A DNA stretch of 64,000 bases from Bradyrhizobium sp. LLZ17. Its GTDB lineage: Bacteria; Pseudomonadota; Alphaproteobacteria; Rhizobiales; Xanthobacteraceae. The stretch covers positions 7,669,001 through 7,733,000 of the forward strand of contig NZ_CP165734.1 in assembly GCF_041200145.1 (NCBI RefSeq), read 5' to 3'. The notes under the pieces were generated by a model. That model searched no databases. It was not told the DNA's origin and saw only the letters and a list, made by a program, of their open reading frames with translations. Positions 53,253 to 61,880 of the stretch are shown piece after piece. Position 1 is the stretch's first letter. Each line of letters begins with the position of its first letter. Made by a program: the position numbers and the translations under genes.

Positions 53253-53455
53253 GGTCCGCCACCAAATCAGCGCCTAGATGAAGCTTCTGGTTCATCCTAA
53301 GACGACAGGGGGGCAATCCCATCGCATAAAAGGCTCGGCGGCGGCGGAAGGCGCCGGTAGGCATCAAGTTGCACGGTTTTCACACGGCCTGGACCCACTC
53401 CGGACATCGCGCCTCCTCGCCAAGAGCAATCTGCGCTGCGAGGACCGCGCGTCGG

Positions 53456-54520
53456 TCACTTCGCGGGAAGACGCAAACTGGCAAGGTCGGTCCCCACGAC
53501 AATGGTACCAGTAAAGCCGCCCTCCTGGGCTGCGTCCCTGTAATCCGCCTCCGTCAGCGGCTTCCCAGGAACCTTGAAGGGATATTGCTGGGCCGCTCCG
53601 ATGGGCGGGATCAGGTGCGTTAGGATAAGATATTTCGAACCTGCGCGCTTCGCCATGGCGCCGACATCGGGGGCGGTGCTTTGGCGATAATAGGCATAGG
53701 GATACATGTCGCTGCCCTTGCCGGGTCCCATAATAGGATGAATCACTGAATGCACGATGATGTCGGCGCCTTTCGCCAACTTCTCGACTTGGTCAGACGT
53801 CGACCAGTTGCGTGGCGGCGCGAGCACGTCGTTCACGGCATCACCGCCGATCACCACGCTCCCCACGGGCGTGTCGACGCGATACGCGACGTTGCCCGGT
53901 ATGTGCGTCGCCCGAATGGCGCTGACTGTCACATCGCCAGATGTCCAGACGGTTTGTGGCTCCTCGCTCGGCTCGAACGTGATCGTGTTTATCAATTCGG
54001 ATGGACCGCCCGCGGTGCGATCCTTCACCTCGGAGTGGCGCTGGGCGATCTCTCCGGACTGGATGAATGCATCAGCCAGGTGCGCCACAAACTTTTTGCA
54101 GCTGACAATGAAATCCTGTGTTGAAGCGGCGTCCGCACTGCACACGGCGTCAATTTTCGGGCCGGTCCCATGAAACGCCCAACGGCTCTGCACGAGATCG
54201 AAAAATCCCTCGGTGTGGTCGCCGTGCATGTGCGTGAAGAACACGGCGTTGATCTGTTCGGTTCCGACTCCCAATTGCGATAGTCGCATCGTAGTGCCGC
54301 GGCCGGCATCGAACTGTAATTTCAGGGCGCCGCAGTTATTGCCATCCTCTCCATAGCGCACCAGCGTTCCGGCTGAAGCTAGCCCATTGAACGGTTGTTG
54401 CGGGCCGCCAGCGGTGCCGGTCAAGGTCACCGTCATACACGGCGCCGCATGTGCGGTGACTACGCCCGTCAAGTACCCCACGGTGGCCACAAGCACGGTT
54501 GCGAACGTAAACCGTTTCAT
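53456..54520 (-). CDS. Exported metallo-beta-lactamase-fold hydrolase
   Basis: A 354-residue protein with a signal peptide (MKRFTFATVLVATVGYLTGV, cleavage near AHA). The metal motif HxHxDH is in VFFTHMHGDHTEGFFDLVQS; further ligands appear in RATHIPGNVAYRV (His), VVIGGDAVND (Asp) and LILTHLIPP (His). It is an RNase-Z/arylsulfatase-like member of the MBL fold, similar to periplasmic MBL hydrolases of unknown substrate. GAGGG precedes the ATG at 54520. It lies 60 bases from the right end of the intact IS, converging with the transposase. Confidence 0.85.
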   Translation of the reverse strand: MKRFTFATVLVATVGYLTGVVTAHAAPCMTVTLTGTAGGPQQPFNGLASAGTLVRYGEDGNNCGALKLQFDAGRGTTMRLSQLGVGTEQINAVFFTHMHGDHTEGFFDLVQSRWAFHGTGPKIDAVCSADAASTQDFIVSCKKFVAHLADAFIQSGEIAQRHSEVKDRTAGGPSELINTITFEPSEEPQTVWTSGDVTVSAIRATHIPGNVAYRVDTPVGSVVIGGDAVNDVLAPPRNWSTSDQVEKLAKGADIIVHSVIHPIMGPGKGSDMYPYAYYRQSTAPDVGAMAKRAGSKYLILTHLIPPIGAAQQYPFKVPGKPLTEADYRDAAQEGGFTGTIVVGTDLASLRLPAK

Positions 54521-54765
54521 ATCCAGCCCTCTTGAACACAGTTTTCCGATGCGACTTCTAAGATTGCCCAAATCACCGCCCTGCGGCAATCCCTTAGAAG
54601 AGTCCGCACCTGGCACCTTTGAGACATGCCGACCGACCGGGACGATATCCGTTGTGGGGTGGACCGGACCTCATGCGGACATGCCAAAAACGACGCGAAT
54701 GACCCGTAGCTGACCTCATCTCCAGCCGCCGCTCTCGGCACATGGGTAATCCACGTCGATACGGG

Positions 54766-55410
54766 CTATTCGAGCCCGAAAGAAAAGCTGTCAGCCAATG
54801 CCGCAGGGGGAACGGGCGGGCAATGCCCTTCTGACCTTATTGCATCGTCAAGTGAACGTTCGAAGATATTGGGGCCCCAAACGATGAAGCGGATGCCACC
54901 CGGACGCTTGGGGTACAACGGGCCGAGCTGTCGGTCGTAGCGCGGACCAGCGAGGCTCCCAATGATCCATGCGTTGCGCGGCCAAGGCATGAACATCCAG
55001 AGCCTGTTGACGTCCAGCGCATAATTAAACGAGACGGTCAAACTCGTGCTCGCGGCCTTGACGTAAGGATCGGATTTTCCACGATCAACATCGGTGCCGT
55101 CCGTATTTCGGTATTCCGCGCCAATGGCCCGAAGTGTGGCATGCATGATCGCAAGCCGCGAATAGATGTTTGCTTCGCCAGTGCTCAAGTCATCGAACAA
55201 ATGATCAAGCCTTAGGGCAAGAGCCTTGTCGTCCAGCATCGGAAACGGCAGCAGGGATTTGGCCCGTCCCAGATACGCGCGATAGTCGGCGTTCGACACC
55301 GGGCCAAACGTGCAATTATCTTGCTCGGCATGCCGGTCTAACAGCGGCGCATAATTGGCAATAATGGCCGAGATGACCACGATTAGGGCGATTGTCTGCT
55401 TACCTTTCAT
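54766..55410 (-). CDS. Exported hypothetical protein
   Basis: A 214-residue protein starting at the ATG at 55410 with a hydrophobic N-terminus (MKGKQTIALIVVISAIIANY) that can serve as a signal or anchor. The mature part contains YRAYLGRAKSLLPFPMLDDK, ALALRLDHLFDDLSTGEANI and FMPWPRNAWIIGSLAGPRYD. No family is recognised. It has ordinary codon use but is isolated. The longer frame upstream lacks signal features and is rejected. Confidence 0.62.
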   Translation of the reverse strand: MKGKQTIALIVVISAIIANYAPLLDRHAEQDNCTFGPVSNADYRAYLGRAKSLLPFPMLDDKALALRLDHLFDDLSTGEANIYSRLAIMHATLRAIGAEYRNTDGTDVDRGKSDPYVKAASTSLTVSFNYALDVNRLWMFMPWPRNAWIIGSLAGPRYDRQLGPLYPKRPGGIRFIVWGPNIFERSLDDAIRSEGHCPPVPPAALADSFSFGLE

Positions 55411-55796
55411 CCCACGCCTTTGTCTCACGGAACTGAATACTAGCGCTTTACACGTAAAGATTGCATGTTTCCTAACAGTCCAGATCCACGCTTGCGGGTG
55501 ATCGAAGGGCCGCCCTTCTGCTGTTGGCCCATCTGCGACCTCGGAGGCCATCCGCTTTTCGACCGGCGTTGGCGGTACACCGGACATCAGGCGGCCAGCT
55601 GCTTAGTGAGTACGTGCCCTAGTCCGGCGCCGGACCACGAAATAGTTTGTTAGCTTGTGCGTGTGAAACTTGGAGCGTGCCGATTACCGCCGATTGCGGC
55701 ACATGGAATGGGAATACCGGCCCCGGCTGTTTTCTCCCAACCCTGCGGCTGGGGCCGTTTGAACTTGCGAGGCATCGTTCACGCCGGTCCACAACC
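55411..55796. other. Intergenic region with GC-rich hairpin
   Basis: About 385 bases without a convincing gene. A hairpin CGGCCCCGGC (55718-55727) with GCTGGGGCCG (55748-55757) pairs over 10 positions (one G-U) and a 20-base loop. A similar hairpin is at 61524-61567. Confidence 0.45.
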
Positions 55797-55931
55797 ATGT
55801 TTAGAGGCATTGCCGTCGCGCTATTTGGGCTGACCATTCTTTCGCAGCTCGATCAGGCGCTCTTCTATGGTCGAAATACTGGCGCTGCACTCGGGCTTGT
55901 GCGGGAGATTAGCCGTGGTTTCGGGCTGTAG
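55797..55931 (+). CDS. 44-residue protein with hydrophobic N-terminus
   Basis: MFRGIAVALFGLTILSQLDQ, then ALFYGRNTGAALGLVREISR and GFGL. The design (short hydrophobic N-terminus, YGR-A-L-REI and aromatic end) resembles tiny exported or membrane proteins that are common in Bradyrhizobium. No strong ribosome site. Function unknown. Confidence 0.45.
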   Translation: MFRGIAVALFGLTILSQLDQALFYGRNTGAALGLVREISRGFGL

Positions 55932-55982
55932 GTCAGCCGTGCTGCGCTCAATCGGAGCGGCGCGTTCAGGGTCCCTCGACGG

Positions 55983-56147
55983 CTACTTCTTCAACAGTAT
56001 CCCTGTCGTTCGCGCCATTCGCCTCACCGATCCGGCGTGGCGGCCCAACTCGGCTGTGATCTTCGATACGCCAGCTCCCTGCCGTGCCAGCTTGGACAAT
56101 TGCTGGACCTCGCGGTCGGCCCATTGCTTTGGCTTTTGTGTTTTCAT
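55983..56147 (-). CDS. 54-residue helix-turn-helix-like protein
   Basis: MKTQKPKQWADREVQQLSKL, then ARQGAGVSKITAELGRHAGS and VRRMARTTGILLKK. The pattern W-x-x-x-E-x-x-L-x-x-L-A-x-x-G with ITAELGRxxGSVRR is typical of small Myb/SANT-like or GcrA-type helix-turn-helix proteins that occur in rhizobia. The product is basic and may bind DNA. Too short for many gene finders. Confidence 0.55.
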   Translation of the reverse strand: MKTQKPKQWADREVQQLSKLARQGAGVSKITAELGRHAGSVRRMARTTGILLKK

Positions 56148-56461
56148 GGTGCAGCGCTCAACCTGCCGCCCACTTAACCGGAGCGCCTGGTCGCCGGCAC
56201 TTGGGAAATTTACGGGTGGTGCCTGCCACCACGAGGCTCAGCACATTGAGGAAGATATCGTCGTGATCGAGGCTGGGCTGGCGCGGTTGGATAGAGCGGC
56301 GGCGAGCTAACCTTACCAAGATGTTTTCCTAGACGGAGCGGCAAACCGGGACGAAGATCGCCGCTAGCTGCCATGAAACCCATTGCTGTACGCGACGAAA
56401 TGATCCTGAAACAAACGCCGTCAACAGCGCAGGGTTTTCGATAAGGCGGAGCTAAACCATC

Positions 56462-56665
56462 ATGAACCGCGAAAGAGATACCATTGCAGTCGGCACCCGC
56501 TTCAAGATCAACAAACTTGGAGCGGTTCGCTGCCCAAAACTGGCTAAAAAGGTTGGCATCGTTGTTGGCTTGAGCCGGCAGAGTACCGGCATCACCGTGC
56601 TGTTCGATGGCGACGCGAGGCCGAGTTGCTTATACAGGGGCTATATATCTTCAACATCTGCCTGA
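56462..56665 (+). CDS. Small hypothetical protein
   Basis: A 67-residue protein: MNRERDTIAVGTRFKINKLG, then AVRCPKLAKKVGIVVGLSRQ and GITVLFDGDARPSCLYRGYI. It has beta-rich character like small KOW/SH3-like proteins common in Bradyrhizobium. Function unknown. Confidence 0.6.
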   Translation: MNRERDTIAVGTRFKINKLGAVRCPKLAKKVGIVVGLSRQSTGITVLFDGDARPSCLYRGYISSTSA

Positions 56666-56824
56666 GCCTGCCTTAAGTCGCTCACCGCTGCCTCGCCAGT
56701 GGTCAGGAGCGCTGACACGGCCGTCGGATGTCGGTTTAAGCACGGCTTCGGTGTGGTCGAGAATGGCGGCTTCGGTCGTCGTGATGCTGTAGAGATTGCC
56801 CTATGGAGAGCACCGGCTCGCCAC

Positions 56825-57034
56825 CTACTCCAGCTCGATCATTCGGTCCTTGGTGACCCGCAGGCTGCGGAGATAGTAGCCTTGTGCCTGAACGGCTGAC
56901 TTGATTTCGTGGCTGACCTTGAGAACTCGTTTTCTGCTCTTGCGCCACTTATGCGCAGAGTAAAGCACGGGCACGGCAGAGCCGGTACTTAGAACGAGGA
57001 AGTCGCGCTTGTCATTGCGATAGACATCAAACAT
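56825..57034 (-). CDS. Small hypothetical protein
   Basis: A 69-residue basic protein: [40 protein letters not shown] and [20 protein letters not shown]. No family could be named. A GGGGGCGAAAG ribosome-like site precedes the ATG at 57034. Confidence 0.6.
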   Translation of the reverse strand: MFDVYRNDKRDFLVLSTGSAVPVLYSAHKWRKSRKRVLKVSHEIKSAVQAQGYYLRSLRVTKDRMIELE

Positions 57035-57278
57035 CTTTCGCCCCCGCTAATCATATTGAACTAAGAATGAAATATGTTTCGGTTGCCTCAATGGACGAGC
57101 TTAGTATCGCGAACGGCTGTGGGGTTGTAAATCTGCAACGTCCGGGATTTCTTCAGCGACGTTCCGGATTGGGAACGAACTTGGTGCAAGCTCGGCCGTT
57201 GGTATTGATCAAGCTCTTGCGAGCGGTCGGGTGAAGAGGCTACCGAATTCCGCCACAACCGCGTTGGCACATGCGCGA

Positions 57279-57440
57279 ATGCTGGAAATCCCCCGCTGCG
57301 ATCACTGCGAAGAAGAGTTCGCGCCTGAAGAGTTAACCGTGCTTGAGGCTCCGGCCGGGGATGGCGAGTTGATCTGCGCTCGGTGCATCAAGATCAAGCT
57401 CCGTCGAGCTGTCGCGAGGCTGGCGCGTGGTGATAACTGA
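57279..57440 (+). CDS. Small zinc-ribbon-like protein
   Basis: A 53-residue protein: MLEIPRCDHCEEEFAPEELT, then VLEAPAGDGELICARCIKIK and a basic end LRRAVARLARGDN. CDHC and CARC suggest one bound zinc. An upstream in-frame start at 57231 would add 16 residues without changing the motif. Function unknown. Confidence 0.55.
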   Translation: MLEIPRCDHCEEEFAPEELTVLEAPAGDGELICARCIKIKLRRAVARLARGDN

Positions 57441-57572
57441 TGAATGCATCAGCGTCGTGTCGGTCGCGGCTACCGTGTATCTGACGCCATGAACTTGTTG
57501 GGGCGCAGCACTGTCCACGTTCCATCGGGTTGTTGCTAAAAAGCGGCCAGTGAATAAGTAAGTGCGCACGAC

Positions 57573-57987
57573 TCACCTAAACATGCCGCTGACCATCCGA
57601 ATGCCCAGAAACAGCAAGCTGTACAAGACCACAGCGAAGATGACCGCATAGATCTTTTGTCTCGTTCCGCGTGACCGCTCCCAATTTGGATACGGCACAT
57701 TTTCGCAGGAAGTCGGCGAATCCATGTTTATCCCACCGCTCAAAAACCGTCTCTTCGCGAGCGAAGATTGATCGCACTACGCCCGTCGAATAGAGCGCGA
57801 CCGACCGATGGCCAAATGAGTTAGGTGGGTGCTCAAACCAAAACGCATCCTCTGTTGAATGCTCATACTTGGGCTTGTAGCCATGGAGCATGAGCTGCCT
57901 AAATCGCCAGAACGTCTCCGCTCCCGCAGCGCCGATGTGCATTTCGTCAACCAGCGAAAACGAATGGTCTTCCGATGAGGAGCGCAT
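57573..57987 (-). CDS. Hypothetical protein with C-terminal membrane anchor (frame interrupted near 57705)
   Basis: The N-terminal frame reads MRSSSEDHSFSLVDEMHIGA, FWRFRQLMLHGYKPKYEHST and STGVVRSIFAREETVFERWD. Near 57705 the frame slips; the continuing frame gives NVPYPNWERSRGTRQKIYAV and IFAVVLYSLLFLGIRMVSGM then a stop at 57573, a clear C-terminal membrane helix. A single-base loss explains it. No family is known. It would be a tail-anchored inner-membrane protein. Confidence 0.55.
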
Positions 57988-58192
57988 CGCCCGTCCTGTA
58001 CAATTAATAGTTGCAATTCCGCGCGTCCCTAAATTCTACACGTGCTGGTGCAATCAAAAAGCCAACGATAGAGCTTGCGTACGCCTGCTGAAAAAACGTG
58101 AGGGTCGAAAATAGTCCTCGCGGGCCCCCCTACGCCCTTGGGATTGTGCGGTTAGGCGCGGCCCGAGCGGCCGGGCGACCTGCTGCCACGGT

Positions 58193-58441
58193 TCAAGTCA
58201 AGGATGAGAACGGTTTCCCGAAGGCGCAGAACTGCACCTCCTGATCGTGCTTGAGTGGCGCGTTGAAATCGGAAATGCCATTGACGCCAAGCACGACCGC
58301 TTCGCCATCGCGCGTCATTACGCGCGCGCGGTCGCCTTCGCGCTCAAGGCGGAGGCGATAACAATTGTATTTCACTAGCCAGCCGGGGCCGTCCGGAACC
58401 GCAATGCCCTTCGTGGCCAGGCAAAACTCAAATGAATGCAT
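58193..58441 (-). pseudogene. Decayed fragment of an ATP-dependent DNA ligase (LigD-type adenylation domain)
   Basis: The fragment reads MHSFEFCLATKGIAVPDGPG, then WLVKYNCYRLRLEREGDRAR and DGEAVVLGVNGISDFNAPL, with EVQFCAF near the end. ATP-dependent ligases have (H)EIKYDGYR at the nucleotide site; here it is VKYNCYR, so the KxDG motif is lost. About 25 residues between the TR and DGEAVV segments are missing. So it is a degraded adenylation-domain piece. A second decayed ligase piece lies at 60140-60500 on the other strand. Confidence 0.6.
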
Positions 58442-58550
58442 GAAGGAAGAATAGGCATTCTCGGCTGGTTTGGGAGTGGAGCCTGCCGGGCGCCGGCTTA
58501 ACCTTCGTTCATGTCGCGGAGCTTGAACCGCAGCTCGTGGACCAATCGAT

Positions 58551-58781
58551 TTACATTCCCCAGTTCGGATAACGATTGTTATACGTCCTATCCAGCGGCG
58601 CTGGCTGAGCGGTCGGGAACCGAGGACTGTGCGGTGCGTCGACAAAACCCGGAACAGGATGTGCGACCGGGCTTTGGTTCGTGCGAACACCGGCATGTCG
58701 GCGATGTGAGTGAGACGCCGCAGCGGCGCCGGTGGATGCGCACAGAGTGATCAAAAGGCACGCGACCGAAGCAGAACGCAT
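58551..58781 (-). CDS. Small exported protein
   Basis: A 76-residue protein with signal peptide MRSASVACLLITLCASTGAA (cleavage near AAA), then SHSHRRHAGVRTNQSPVAHP and a proline-rich C-terminal part ending TYNNRYPNWGM. Such His/Pro-rich secreted mini-proteins are frequent in Bradyrhizobium. Function unknown. The ATG at 58781 is the signal-peptide start. Confidence 0.55.
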   Translation of the reverse strand: MRSASVACLLITLCASTGAAAASHSHRRHAGVRTNQSPVAHPVPGFVDAPHSPRFPTAQPAPLDRTYNNRYPNWGM

Positions 58782-59013
58782 CGCATCCTCCGATTCGCGC
58801 GGCTCGCGCATTTGCTCTGGGCTCGCCGATCCGCCGATTGGCTCAAACCGGTCATCGCGGCTTACCCATGGTTCCGGCCGTTCGGGTGCCACGCCTATTC
58901 TATCGTTGCATTCACCGTGATGACCGATCTTCCTGAACCGTACGGACCGTTTCCTTGACCATATAGCAAACGTATCGTTGCCATTGTGTCCGCGTGGCTG
59001 AACGTCGTTACGT

Positions 59014-59205
59014 TCAGCTGCCTGAGCGCCCCGTGCGCAGGCTTTTGGGAAACGCCAGAGCTATGCATTCCTCCTGGAATTCGCATCGGAAAATTGCAGT
59101 CTCACCCGACTTGACCGCGACGTAGGCCGTCATGTCGACGCCAAACATGGCTGGATTGCTGGTGACCCGGCAGTCGGAGACAGCGAAAGCCGAAACCGGC
59201 GTCAA
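59014..59205 (-). CDS. Small hypothetical protein, probably exported (N-terminus uncertain)
   Basis: The 63-residue frame, opened at a TTG, reads TPVSAFAVSDCRVTSNPAMF, then GVDMTAYVAVKSGETAIFRC and CEFQEECIALAFPKSLRTG. TPVSAFA looks like the end of a signal peptide, and the frame upstream (VAVLSL) continues without an ATG, so the real start is missing, slipped or truncated. No family recognised. Confidence 0.4.
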   Translation of the reverse strand: MTPVSAFAVSDCRVTSNPAMFGVDMTAYVAVKSGETAIFRCEFQEECIALAFPKSLRTGRSGS

Positions 59206-59311
59206 GCTCAGTACGGCTACCTGGTGGGCGCAGTTTAGTCGCCGCCAACATGATTCTTTGTCCGTGCTCGCTGACTGATGCGGTTTGCTAGCTGTGAGCT
59301 TTCAGGATAAT

Positions 59312-59528
59312 TCAGTAAATGCATTGCCGCACCCAGTAGCCACCGCTCACCCGTATCCACTGGCATGGGCTTGGAGGTGGCTCCTTGATGATCGGCCAAC
59401 CGTGGATATCGATATTCGTCGGCGCGGTGATGCCGCGCCAATACACCGCATTCGCTTCGGGGGAACGGAAAACGAGGGCCGCCGCAAAGAGAGGCAATGG
59501 CAACGCTGACCAAAAGCAATCGATGCAT
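59312..59528 (-). CDS. Small exported protein (frame interrupted near 59485)
   Basis: The N-terminal frame from ATG 59528 gives MHRLLLVSVAIASL; after a one-base slip near 59485 the second frame gives FAAALVFRSPEANAVYWRGI then TAPTNIDIHGWPIIKEPPPS and GYWVRQCIY to the stop at 59312. Joined, it is a signal peptide plus a small aromatic domain. Function unknown. Confidence 0.5.
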
Positions 59529-59709
59529 TGGTTCTATCCGCCAGATGAGTGGTTTCCGATGCTAGCCTGGCTCCGCGACCAAGCCAACAGACGCTACGCC
59601 CGGAGATCTCTCAAAATGTCTCCTTATCGCCGTAGACCAGAAGTCGTCGGCAAGCACGCGGAATGAAGCGATTGACCCGGAGCGGATTCCACTGGCGATT
59701 TGCGCTAAT

Positions 59710-59940
59710 CTACGCGGCGCGTTCCTTGTCTGAGCTTTCCTCAACGCTGGTCGCGGTTTCTTCCAATCTCTTTTGGTAGCCGCCTGTGAACCTCTCGACA
59801 TTATCTGCCCACATCCTCGGGAGCGAGACTTGAAAGTGCATAATCGGCTTCAAGGCGTTCACGCCAAGCGCTGTCGCCGCGGCAATGCGCCTTTGCGGGT
59901 CGCGCGCGAGAAGGTTTGCGTTGGCGCCTTTGTCTGCCAT
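59710..59940 (-). CDS. Small phasin-like or helical protein
   Basis: A 76-residue protein: MADKGANANLLARDPQRRIA, then AATALGVNALKPIMHFQVSL and ERFTGGYQKRLEETATSVEE. The second half resembles the helical end of phasins, but the protein is short. An AAGGAGAAG ribosome site precedes the ATG at 59940. Function unknown. Confidence 0.55.
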   Translation of the reverse strand: MADKGANANLLARDPQRRIAAATALGVNALKPIMHFQVSLPRMWADNVERFTGGYQKRLEETATSVEESSDKERAA

Positions 59941-60139
59941 GCTCTTCTCCTTACGTTGTCCAGCTTTGGGGAGAGTTCGTCGGCATCAAATCCTACAAGG
60001 CAGTCCTAGGCCAGACGATTCAAATCCCTCATGTGGTCGCTCGCGCGGTTGCTCGTTCTCCATGACCATACAGCCCGCCTCTAAGCTTGTGGGAGACAGC
60101 GCGCGTTCGCCGTCTTCACTGGCGAGTCTCATCTTTCTT

Positions 60140-60500
60140 TCGCCTAACGAGGAGGGTGAACGCTTGCGCATCTCCAGGTCCAGAAGGAAATCTGGTCGGA
60201 TTGCCGTCCATCGCGCGTCCGCATGATGCGCAGCATGCTCGGGAACCCGGCGGCGGCGACTTCAACGGTCTCCACTCACGCAAATATAACGTGAGGTGCA
60301 GTTCTACGCCTTATTCTTGCCCCCGACTGCGACGACGTGAGCGACATCCGGCTGCAATGCGAAAGGCCAAACTCGCAGAATCCTTGCTAGGCGCGTGGAT
60401 GGCATCTTCCTATCTGACTTTGACGGGGAGAACGGCCCGACCTTTATCGCCACGCCTGCCAGATAGGTCTTCGAGCCGCAAGCGCGGTCGGAGAAGGAGG
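60140..60500 (+). pseudogene. Decayed fragment of an ATP-dependent DNA ligase, several frame breaks
   Basis: Reading across three frames gives pieces of a ligase adenylation domain: EGERLRISRS near 60145, GDFNGLHSRKYN then EVQFYA near 60260-60310, DCDDVSDIRLQ, MRKAKLAESLLG, RVDGIFLSDFDGENGP and LYRHACQIGL to about 60470. The order and spacing match the DNA-ligase-like proteins common in Bradyrhizobium, but at least four frame breaks separate the pieces. It is clearly dead. The relation to the fragment at 58193-58441 (opposite strand) is not clear. Confidence 0.6.
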
Positions 60501-60511
60501 AAAGAAGTTAC

Positions 60512-60816
60512 ATGACAAACGTACCTAAGATCGCCGGCCACTATTGGGCAAAGTGGCGCACGGCACGAGAGACGCCGCGGAACTGGTGCCATCCGACCAT
60601 TGGGAGGTGGTGCAGGTTTTTGAGAACCGCCTCGATCGCGACGAGGACGAATTTTTGATGGTCAGCGTTCCCGGCGTCGAGCGTAGCCAGTCTATCAAAC
60701 ATTTCATCTTGGGGGCTGGGCCGCCATTTCATCTTGGGGGCTGGGCCGCTGGCAGAGCCCCCGACCACTGCGAGCTCGTCCGAAACGCGGTTGCCTCTTT
60801 TGAGGCTCGTTGCTAG
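60512..60816 (+). CDS. Hypothetical protein (frame interrupted near 60562; 25-base duplication)
   Basis: A GGAGGA ribosome site precedes ATG 60512: MTNVPKIAGHYWAKWRTA. After a slip near 60562 the other frame gives GTRDAAELVPSDHWEVVQVF and ENRLDRDEDEFLMVSVPGVE. The C-terminal codons are altered by a perfect 25-base tandem duplication at 60700-60749, which changes the frame. So the gene is damaged twice. No family is recognised. Confidence 0.5.
60700..60749. repeat. Perfect 25-base tandem duplication
   Basis: Two exact adjacent copies starting CATTTCATCTTGGGGG and ending GGGCCGC (60700-60724 and 60725-60749). As 25 is not a multiple of three, the reading frame is shifted behind it. It looks recent since the copies are identical. 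Confidence 0.85.
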
Positions 60817-60825
60817 CAAATCAAC

Positions 60826-61290
60826 TTAGCCCAGCAGGTTAAAACAGCCGAGCGCGGGGACCAGGACCGGGCTGTTCCGTCTGATCACAGACCTGAACTT
60901 GTTGAGCGCGCGGATGGCATAGCCGAGCCCCGGCGCATTTGTTAGGTGGCAGAAGGCGACCTTCTTCACATAACCATCGACATGCCATGCGACGCGAGTA
61001 CCGTTGCGGAAGAAGACAACGTCACCGACGCCGTAGCGTTTCGGCGGCATACTGTCGCCTTCGAGCACGATCGATCCTTCCAGGATCATGATGGTTTCGT
61101 CAAAGTCATAGTGCCAGTTGAAGCGACCCTCGGTGCACGACCAGATCAGGGTCCAAGCAGTCTTGCATCCGCTCGTCGACAAAACGCGCGAGCGAGCTTC
61201 CGGATTTCCTTCAATGATCCACGATGGTTCGATCGGTGAGGGCTCCAGATCAACATTGCAATGCGTCGTGTCGAAAGCTGCGAGCGGCAT
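60826..61290 (-). CDS. Cupin-domain protein
   Basis: A 154-residue cytoplasmic protein with a cupin fold of the DUF861/EutQ-like type. EPSWIIEGNPEARSRVLSTS precedes the domain; the motif region is WSCTEGRFNWHYDFDETIMI and LEGSIVLEGD, then KRYGVGDVVFFRNGTRVAWH, with His and Glu residues suited to metal binding. The ATG at 61290 with GGGAGG upstream is preferred over the GTG at 61299. Substrate unknown. Confidence 0.75.
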   Translation of the reverse strand: MPLAAFDTTHCNVDLEPSPIEPSWIIEGNPEARSRVLSTSGCKTAWTLIWSCTEGRFNWHYDFDETIMILEGSIVLEGDSMPPKRYGVGDVVFFRNGTRVAWHVDGYVKKVAFCHLTNAPGLGYAIRALNKFRSVIRRNSPVLVPALGCFNLLG

Positions 61291-61682
61291 CGGTCTCACC
61301 TCCCACTGAATTTATACTGCAGTCTGCCGAGTTTTCCCGACACTCGCAAAGTCCGGCTTCCCGCCGGGGATGTGAAGAGCCAACTTGTCGCAGAGCCACC
61401 CGGGCGAGTTCCGAAAGTGGTACCTCTCCGTATGCGCTTTGGATTCACGTACGTTAATGCCGGGCCGTCGCGCTTGGGTGGACCATCAAGCAAGCCTGCC
61501 GCGTCGCGTGCTGGCAGGCCTTTGGCCCCAGCGCGCGCCTCCCTGCTAGGAACCTGCCGCTGGGGCCTTCTCACGCGGGACCCGCATTGGATTACGAGGG
61601 TGGACGAGACGATAATCCGCAATCCATCAGAGCTTGCGACGTCCATGAATTCGCGGGCCGCATCCCGACGGGACACGACACC
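61291..61682. other. Intergenic region with GC-rich hairpin
   Basis: About 390 bases without a convincing gene. A perfect 10-base hairpin stem GGCCCCAGCG (61524-61533) with CGCTGGGGCC (61558-61567) and a 24-base loop is present; it resembles the hairpin at 55718-55757. Confidence 0.45.
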
Positions 61683-61880
61683 ATGTATCCAGAAGTCAAC
61701 ATTGCAGCCATCGACCCGCCGATGCCGGCGCCACCTCGGGGCTCCGACCTGCTCGGCGTCGCATTCCTTGCTACTGCCGCCGTTTTCATGACCGCCTGGA
61801 TCGGTGGCCTGATCTGGAGCGGAGCAGCATTGGTGTTCTGGCTGATACCTAGAAGTAGTGGGCGAGTTGCGCGGCTTTAA
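61683..61880 (+). CDS. Small single-span membrane protein
   Basis: A 65-residue protein: MYPEVNIAAIDPPMPAPPRG, then SDLLGVAFLATAAVFMTAWI and GGLIWSGAALVFWLI, with a basic end. The hydrophobic stretch forms one or two membrane spans. The last 10 codons overlap, on the other strand, the end of the tiny gene at 61849-61938. Function unknown. Confidence 0.5.
   Translation: MYPEVNIAAIDPPMPAPPRGSDLLGVAFLATAAVFMTAWIGGLIWSGAALVFWLIPRSSGRVARL

Larger units (their letters stand above)
51741..53395 (+). mobile_element. Intact IS1182-family insertion sequence
   Basis: The element is about 1655 bases. Terminal inverted repeats are GGCCCAGGCCGTGTGAAAAC (51741-51760) and, at the right end, the inverse of GGTCCAGGCCGTGTGAAAAC (53376-53395), 19 of 20 matching. 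It contains one uninterrupted transposase gene (51816-53252). I see no clear direct duplication outside the ends. It belongs to the same family as the broken copy at 14075-15163. Confidence 0.88.

Noticed and set aside
53996..54050. Target-site duplication around the intact IS
   Set aside because: Bases just outside 51741 and 53395 do not match convincingly, so no duplication is claimed.
60010..60045. A GATTCAAATCC sequence hinting at a tRNA T-loop
   Set aside because: No acceptor, D or anticodon stem can be formed around it. I found no tRNA or rRNA gene in the window.
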